The notes beneath the pieces are model-generated. The model had not been told where the DNA came from. It saw only the letters and a program-made list of their open reading frames with translations, and searched no databases. Of a stretch of 64,000 nucleotides of DNA, positions 60,713-64,000 are shown one piece after another (positions within the stretch are counted from its first letter, which is position 1; each line of letters begins with the position of its first letter). A program made the translations under genes and the position numbers. Source of the stretch: Bacteroidota bacterium (lineage in GTDB: Bacteria > Bacteroidota > Bacteroidia > Chitinophagales > Chitinophagaceae); contig JAFDXF010000094.1 of the NCBI GenBank assembly GCA_018268055.1, positions 1 through 64,000 of the forward strand. The letters are read 5' to 3'.

Positions 60713-61822
60713 ATGAAAAAATATATTTTTCTTTTTGTCAACCTTCTATTTACTTTCATTCTTTCGGCACAACATACTGAAATGTTTAAAGTAAGTAAAG
60801 ACAGTACACAATTTGATTTAACGATTGCAGGAGCATCACATCTTGCTACGTTGCCATTGAAATGTATTGGTCAAGAGTTTCCGAATAAAACGAGCCATAC
60901 TTCCAATAGCGACAGCGATCACGTATTACTTCCGCATCAGTTACATCCTGCTTTTTATGGTTGCTTTGACTGGCATTCATGTGTACATGGTCATTGGATG
61001 CTGGTGGCATTGCTGAAAAAATTTCCTAATATGCCTGAATCAAAACAAATTCGTACAGCAATCAATAATAATATTACTCCAGAAAAAATATTGCAAGAAG
61101 TAAAATATTTCGACATGCCATTGACTTCTTCTTGGGAACGTACTTATGGATGGGCGTGGTTATTGAAATTGGATGAAGAGTTGGCTAATTGGGATGATGC
61201 AGATGGTAAAATGTGGCACAACGCATTACAACCTTTGACCGAAAAAATTATCAGTTCTTGGTTAAAATATTTGCCAAAACAAACTTATCCTAACAGAACA
61301 GGTGTGCATCCGAATACTGCATTCGGCTTAGTGTTTGCATTGGATTATGCACGGTCGCAAAAGAATAAAGTATTTGAAGATGCTATTGTAGAATCTGCAA
61401 GGCGTTTGTATTATAATGATAAAAATGCACCTGCACTTTGGGAACCCGATGGAACAGATTTTCTTTCACCCAGCTTGGAAGAAAGCGATTTGATGCGAAG
61501 AGTATTACCTGCAAAAGAATTTTTAAAATGGTTTAACCAATTTTATACCAATATCTCTTTGACACATTTGACTAAATTGCCGGTTGTATCCGACAGGACA
61601 GATTTGCAAATAGTGCACTTGGATGGTTTAAATTTCAGTCGCAGTTGGTGTATGAGAGGTATTGCATCATCATTGCCTCAAAAAGATTCAAGGAGAAAAA
61701 TGCTCATCAATTCTGCTATTCAACATTTGGCTACAGCATTGCCGCATATTGCAAGTGGCGAATATGGCGGCGAGCATTGGTTGGCCAGTTTTGCTGTATA
61801 TGCTTTGGTAAATGAAAATTAA
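60713..61822 (+). CDS. Exported DUF2891 protein
   Basis: A 369-residue exported protein; signal peptide 1-19 ending ILSAQ. It matches DUF2891: HPAFYGCFDWHSCVHGHWMLVALLKKFP near residue 82 and TSSWERTYGWAWLLKLDEEL near 140. FGLVFALDYAR and the C-terminal SGEYGGEHWLASFAVYAL follow. The repeated helices and aromatic clusters suggest an (alpha/alpha)-type barrel, as in sugar-active enzymes, but no activity is established. It overlaps the convergent methyltransferase by 4 bp. Confidence 0.9.
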   Translation: MKKYIFLFVNLLFTFILSAQHTEMFKVSKDSTQFDLTIAGASHLATLPLKCIGQEFPNKTSHTSNSDSDHVLLPHQLHPAFYGCFDWHSCVHGHWMLVALLKKFPNMPESKQIRTAINNNITPEKILQEVKYFDMPLTSSWERTYGWAWLLKLDEELANWDDADGKMWHNALQPLTEKIISSWLKYLPKQTYPNRTGVHPNTAFGLVFALDYARSQKNKVFEDAIVESARRLYYNDKNAPALWEPDGTDFLSPSLEESDLMRRVLPAKEFLKWFNQFYTNISLTHLTKLPVVSDRTDLQIVHLDGLNFSRSWCMRGIASSLPQKDSRRKMLINSAIQHLATALPHIASGEYGGEHWLASFAVYALVNEN

Positions 61823-62565
61823 TTTTTTTGTACAACAACCATCCAATCCCATGGCAAGGGTTCATTTAGATTTTTAGGTGGTGCATTAAACTCTGTTGAC
61901 CAATCGTATTCAATTTTCTGAATTATTTCAGTAGAAAATCCGGCTTCTTTAAACAGTAAAGGAAGTTCTGCTCCCAAATAATGCTTATGCGGTACATTGT
62001 CTATCTCTACATTGCCTTGGCGAATGTTATTCCATTTGCGTAAAGCCTCTTTTGCATTCGTTGTTTTTGGAAATAATGCTTTATCTATTTGGTAACGATG
62101 TTGTATTACGTTGGTCAATAGATAAGATTCAAGAGAAGGAATGGTCAATACAATTTTTCCGCCTTTCTTTACGCAGGCAGAAAGTGATTGAAAAAATGTA
62201 TCTCTATCTTTTGCATCTGGCGTGAGAATAGCATTGATACAAATGGCAAAATCGCATTTTGGCACATTGATTTTTTTTCCGCTCAAATCTGCACGCAAGT
62301 AAGTTACATTTTTGAATGAAGTATGTATTTCTTTTGCTATTTCAAGATTTTTGGCAGAGATATCAACTGCAATTACTTTTTTAAAAGCAGGTGCTAAAAC
62401 AGGAATCCATTTGCCAATGGCGCAACCAATATCCATTACTGTTTTTTGTTTGGATGCATTTTTTTTGATGATGGCACGTATCAATGCTTTTTTATCGTTG
62501 TGCAAAACGTCAAAGATTTCATCGGCATATTTTGGTGCCATATTTTCCCAGTAAGATCTTTTCAT
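61819..62565 (-). CDS. Class I SAM-dependent methyltransferase
   Basis: A 248-residue methyltransferase. SAM motif I is VMDIGCAIGKWIPVLAP near residue 43; the acidic strand-2 end is VIAVDIS, motif II is CDFAICINAILTPDA, and motif III is VKKGGKIVLTIPS. The C-terminal sheet (WDWMVVVQKN) is complete. The substrate cannot be told. It is upstream of topA's downstream end, 16 nt from it on the same strand. Confidence 0.85.
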   Translation of the reverse strand: MKRSYWENMAPKYADEIFDVLHNDKKALIRAIIKKNASKQKTVMDIGCAIGKWIPVLAPAFKKVIAVDISAKNLEIAKEIHTSFKNVTYLRADLSGKKINVPKCDFAICINAILTPDAKDRDTFFQSLSACVKKGGKIVLTIPSLESYLLTNVIQHRYQIDKALFPKTTNAKEALRKWNNIRQGNVEIDNVPHKHYLGAELPLLFKEAGFSTEIIQKIEYDWSTEFNAPPKNLNEPLPWDWMVVVQKN

Positions 62566-62581
62566 CTCTAATATTGGTTTT

Positions 62582-64000
62582 CTATTTCTTCTTTGCTGCT
62601 TTTTTCTTTGGAGCTGCTTTTTTCGTTACAGTTTTCTTTGCTACAGCTTTTTTAGGAGCGGCTTTTGCAGCAGTTTTTTGTTTTTTGATAAATGCACCGG
62701 GAATTTGTGCTTCAATAAATTGTTTTACTTGCTCTAATGTAAAGGCAGCAGCCTCCTCAGGTGTGTAGCGTGTATCATCTTTTTTCTTAGGTAAATAGAT
62801 TTTCTTTTTACCAAATTTGATGATGGGTGCCCAGCGATCATTTTCCACCGTTATATTTTCTTCAGGCCATCGATGAATGTATCTGTTGGATTCTTTTGCT
62901 ACTTTAGCTTCTATCAATTCATTCATCTCTGCTTGTGATAGCTTGTCAAAGTTGTAGCGTCTTGGTACATTGATAAACATTCCATCCCATTTGATGAAAG
63001 GGCCAAAACGTCCTGTTCCTTTTGTAATGGGTTTGCTATCATAAGTGCCAACAGGCATATCGGCTTTTTGTTTTGCCTTGATTGTTTCAATTGCTTTTTC
63101 TAAAGTTACAGTTCCCAAATCAGTTCCTTTTGGAAGGGAAACAAAATCGTCGCCCCATTTTACGTAAGGGCCAAACCTTCCTACGTTTACCGAAACATCT
63201 TTGTCTTCATATTGTCCCATAGTGCCTTGCGCACCAAACAAAGCCATTGCTTCATCAAAAGAAATGGTTTCAATACTTAATCCTGTTGGTATTTTTGCAA
63301 AACGGGGTTTCTCTTCTTCATTGTTGGATTCACCGATTTGTATCATCGGGCCATATCTCCCCATTCGGGCAACAACCGTTTTTCCACTTTCAGGGTCTTT
63401 GCCCAATTCTCTTTCGCCGGTTGCACGTTCTGCTACTTCTATTGTTTTCTCTACATCTTTTTTAAATGGATTGTAAAAATCTTTGATCATGTTATTCCAC
63501 TTCATCTTTCCTTCTGCCACTTGGTCAAACTCTTCTTCAATACGGGCAGTGAAACCATAATCCATGATATCATCAAAATATTTGCTCAAAAAATCAGTAA
63601 CAACAAGACCAAGATCGGAAGGGAATAGTTTACCTTTTTCTGCGCCGGTTACTTCGCTGGCATTTTCTTTTTTCAATTTGTCGTCTTTGAGTACAAACAC
63701 ATTGTAATTACGAAGTGTTCCTTGTTTTTCTCTTTTTTCTACATAACCACGTTTCAGAATAGTAGAAATAGTAGGAGCATAAGTAGATGGGCGACCGATT
63801 CCGAGTTCTTCTAATTTTTTTACCAATGATGCTTCTGTATATCTTGATGGAGGACGGTTGAATTTTTCAGTTGCTTTTAATTCTTTCAGTGGAAGTTGTT
63901 GTCCGGCACTAAGCGGTGGCAACATTCCTTCATTTTGATTTTCTTCCAGTTCATCATCATCTTTATCTTCTAAATAAACTTTTAAGAAACCATCAAACTT
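62582..64000 (-). CDS. topA: DNA topoisomerase I, 3' part (5' end beyond the window)
   Basis: C-terminal ~472 residues of topoisomerase I; the frame stays open to 64000, so the N-terminal toprim domain and active-site Tyr are outside. The visible part starts KFDGFLKVYLEDKDDDEL, then RYTEASLVKKLEELGIGRPSTYAP, and GLVVTDFLSKYFDDIMDYGFTA of the core. Four C-terminal TopoC repeats follow (VARMGRYGPMIQIG, VNVGRFGPYVKWG, KGTGRFGPFIKWDG, NDRWAPIIKFGKKKIYLP), and a Lys/Ala tail (last ~34 residues). There are no zinc fingers. The tail is much like the histone-like protein at 43666. Confidence 0.95.
   Translation of the reverse strand, partial: KFDGFLKVYLEDKDDDELEENQNEGMLPPLSAGQQLPLKELKATEKFNRPPSRYTEASLVKKLEELGIGRPSTYAPTISTILKRGYVEKREKQGTLRNYNVFVLKDDKLKKENASEVTGAEKGKLFPSDLGLVVTDFLSKYFDDIMDYGFTARIEEEFDQVAEGKMKWNNMIKDFYNPFKKDVEKTIEVAERATGERELGKDPESGKTVVARMGRYGPMIQIGESNNEEEKPRFAKIPTGLSIETISFDEAMALFGAQGTMGQYEDKDVSVNVGRFGPYVKWGDDFVSLPKGTDLGTVTLEKAIETIKAKQKADMPVGTYDSKPITKGTGRFGPFIKWDGMFINVPRRYNFDKLSQAEMNELIEAKVAKESNRYIHRWPEENITVENDRWAPIIKFGKKKIYLPKKKDDTRYTPEEAAAFTLEQVKQFIEAQIPGAFIKKQKTAAKAAPKKAVAKKTVTKKAAPKKKAAKKK

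Noticed and set aside
1..64000. CRISPR arrays, insertion sequences, prophage or toxin-antitoxin modules
   Set aside because: No regularly spaced repeats, transposase, integrase, phage structural or toxin-like genes were seen.

Overview
The window looks like a chromosomal core region of a Bacteroidota bacterium, most likely order Chitinophagales (Chitinophagaceae-like). It is AT-rich. Promoters follow the Bacteroidota -7 pattern TAnnTTTG (TATCTTTG, TACCTTTG, TAACTTTG and similar) rather than the proteobacterial -10, and start codons mostly lack strong Shine-Dalgarno sequences. Lineage-typical genes include a short-chain-dehydrogenase L-threonine dehydrogenase, a BFN-UVR protein, a Mrp protein without the CxxC motif, DUF4136 and DUF2891 proteins, and a large S1 protein. 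Genus assignment is inference; no rRNA is present.

Layout. 1-1.69 kb is accessory DNA: one small membrane-protein gene sits between attC-like palindromes, followed by an ORF-free stretch with a GC-richer, probably dispersed repeat. 1.69-14.3 kb holds rpsA, a PlsC acyltransferase, a thioesterase, proline dehydrogenase, thyA-folA-methyltransferase, the three-gene transhydrogenase pntAA-pntAB-pntB, an RNA m5C methyltransferase and a LysM protein. 14.3-26.8 kb has fmt, a large secreted TPR protein, DUF302, NamZ-type muramidase, FKBP, pepT, an SPFH protein, an ExbB-ExbD pair whose ExbB carries an EF-hand-like loop, prmC, a YigZ/IMPACT protein, 3-hydroxyacyl-CoA dehydrogenase and a CarboxypepD-reg-like protein. 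26.8-38.6 kb has mrp, kynureninase, pyrF, a DPP-IV-like peptidase, glutaryl-CoA dehydrogenase, aroK, DUF423, ftsK and lolA. 38.7-51.3 kb has a secreted metzincin with probable tandem pYEATS domains, kdsA, threonine dehydrogenase, acylphosphatase, fRMsr, a histone-like Lys-rich protein, ispE, a BFN nuclease, etfBA, tilS, rhomboid and rlmH. 51.4-64 kb has tRNA-Arg(ACG), secreted proteins, YihY, mltG, class I aldolase, a BtuF-like binding protein, a candidate ncRNA, cystathionine beta-synthase, an O6-alkylguanine repair protein, SirB1, DUF2891, a methyltransferase and the 3' part of topA.

Functional threads: tryptophan/lysine-type catabolism (kynU, gcdH, 3-hydroxyacyl-CoA dehydrogenase, with EtfAB as electron acceptor); one-carbon and nucleotide metabolism (thyA, folA, fmt, pyrF); envelope biogenesis (plsC, kdsA, lolA, mltG, namZ, lysM protein, ExbBD); and translation or RNA modification (rpsA, fmt, prmC, tilS, rlmH, RsmF-like). 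Most of the window is ordinary housekeeping DNA. The unusual items are the integron-cassette-like element at the left end, a candidate small RNA near 57.2-57.4 kb, the EF-hand ExbB, the metzincin-pYEATS fusion, a 15-bp tRNA-arm duplication, and a class of promoters whose -7 box lies only 4-6 nt before the start codon, which implies leaderless mRNAs.
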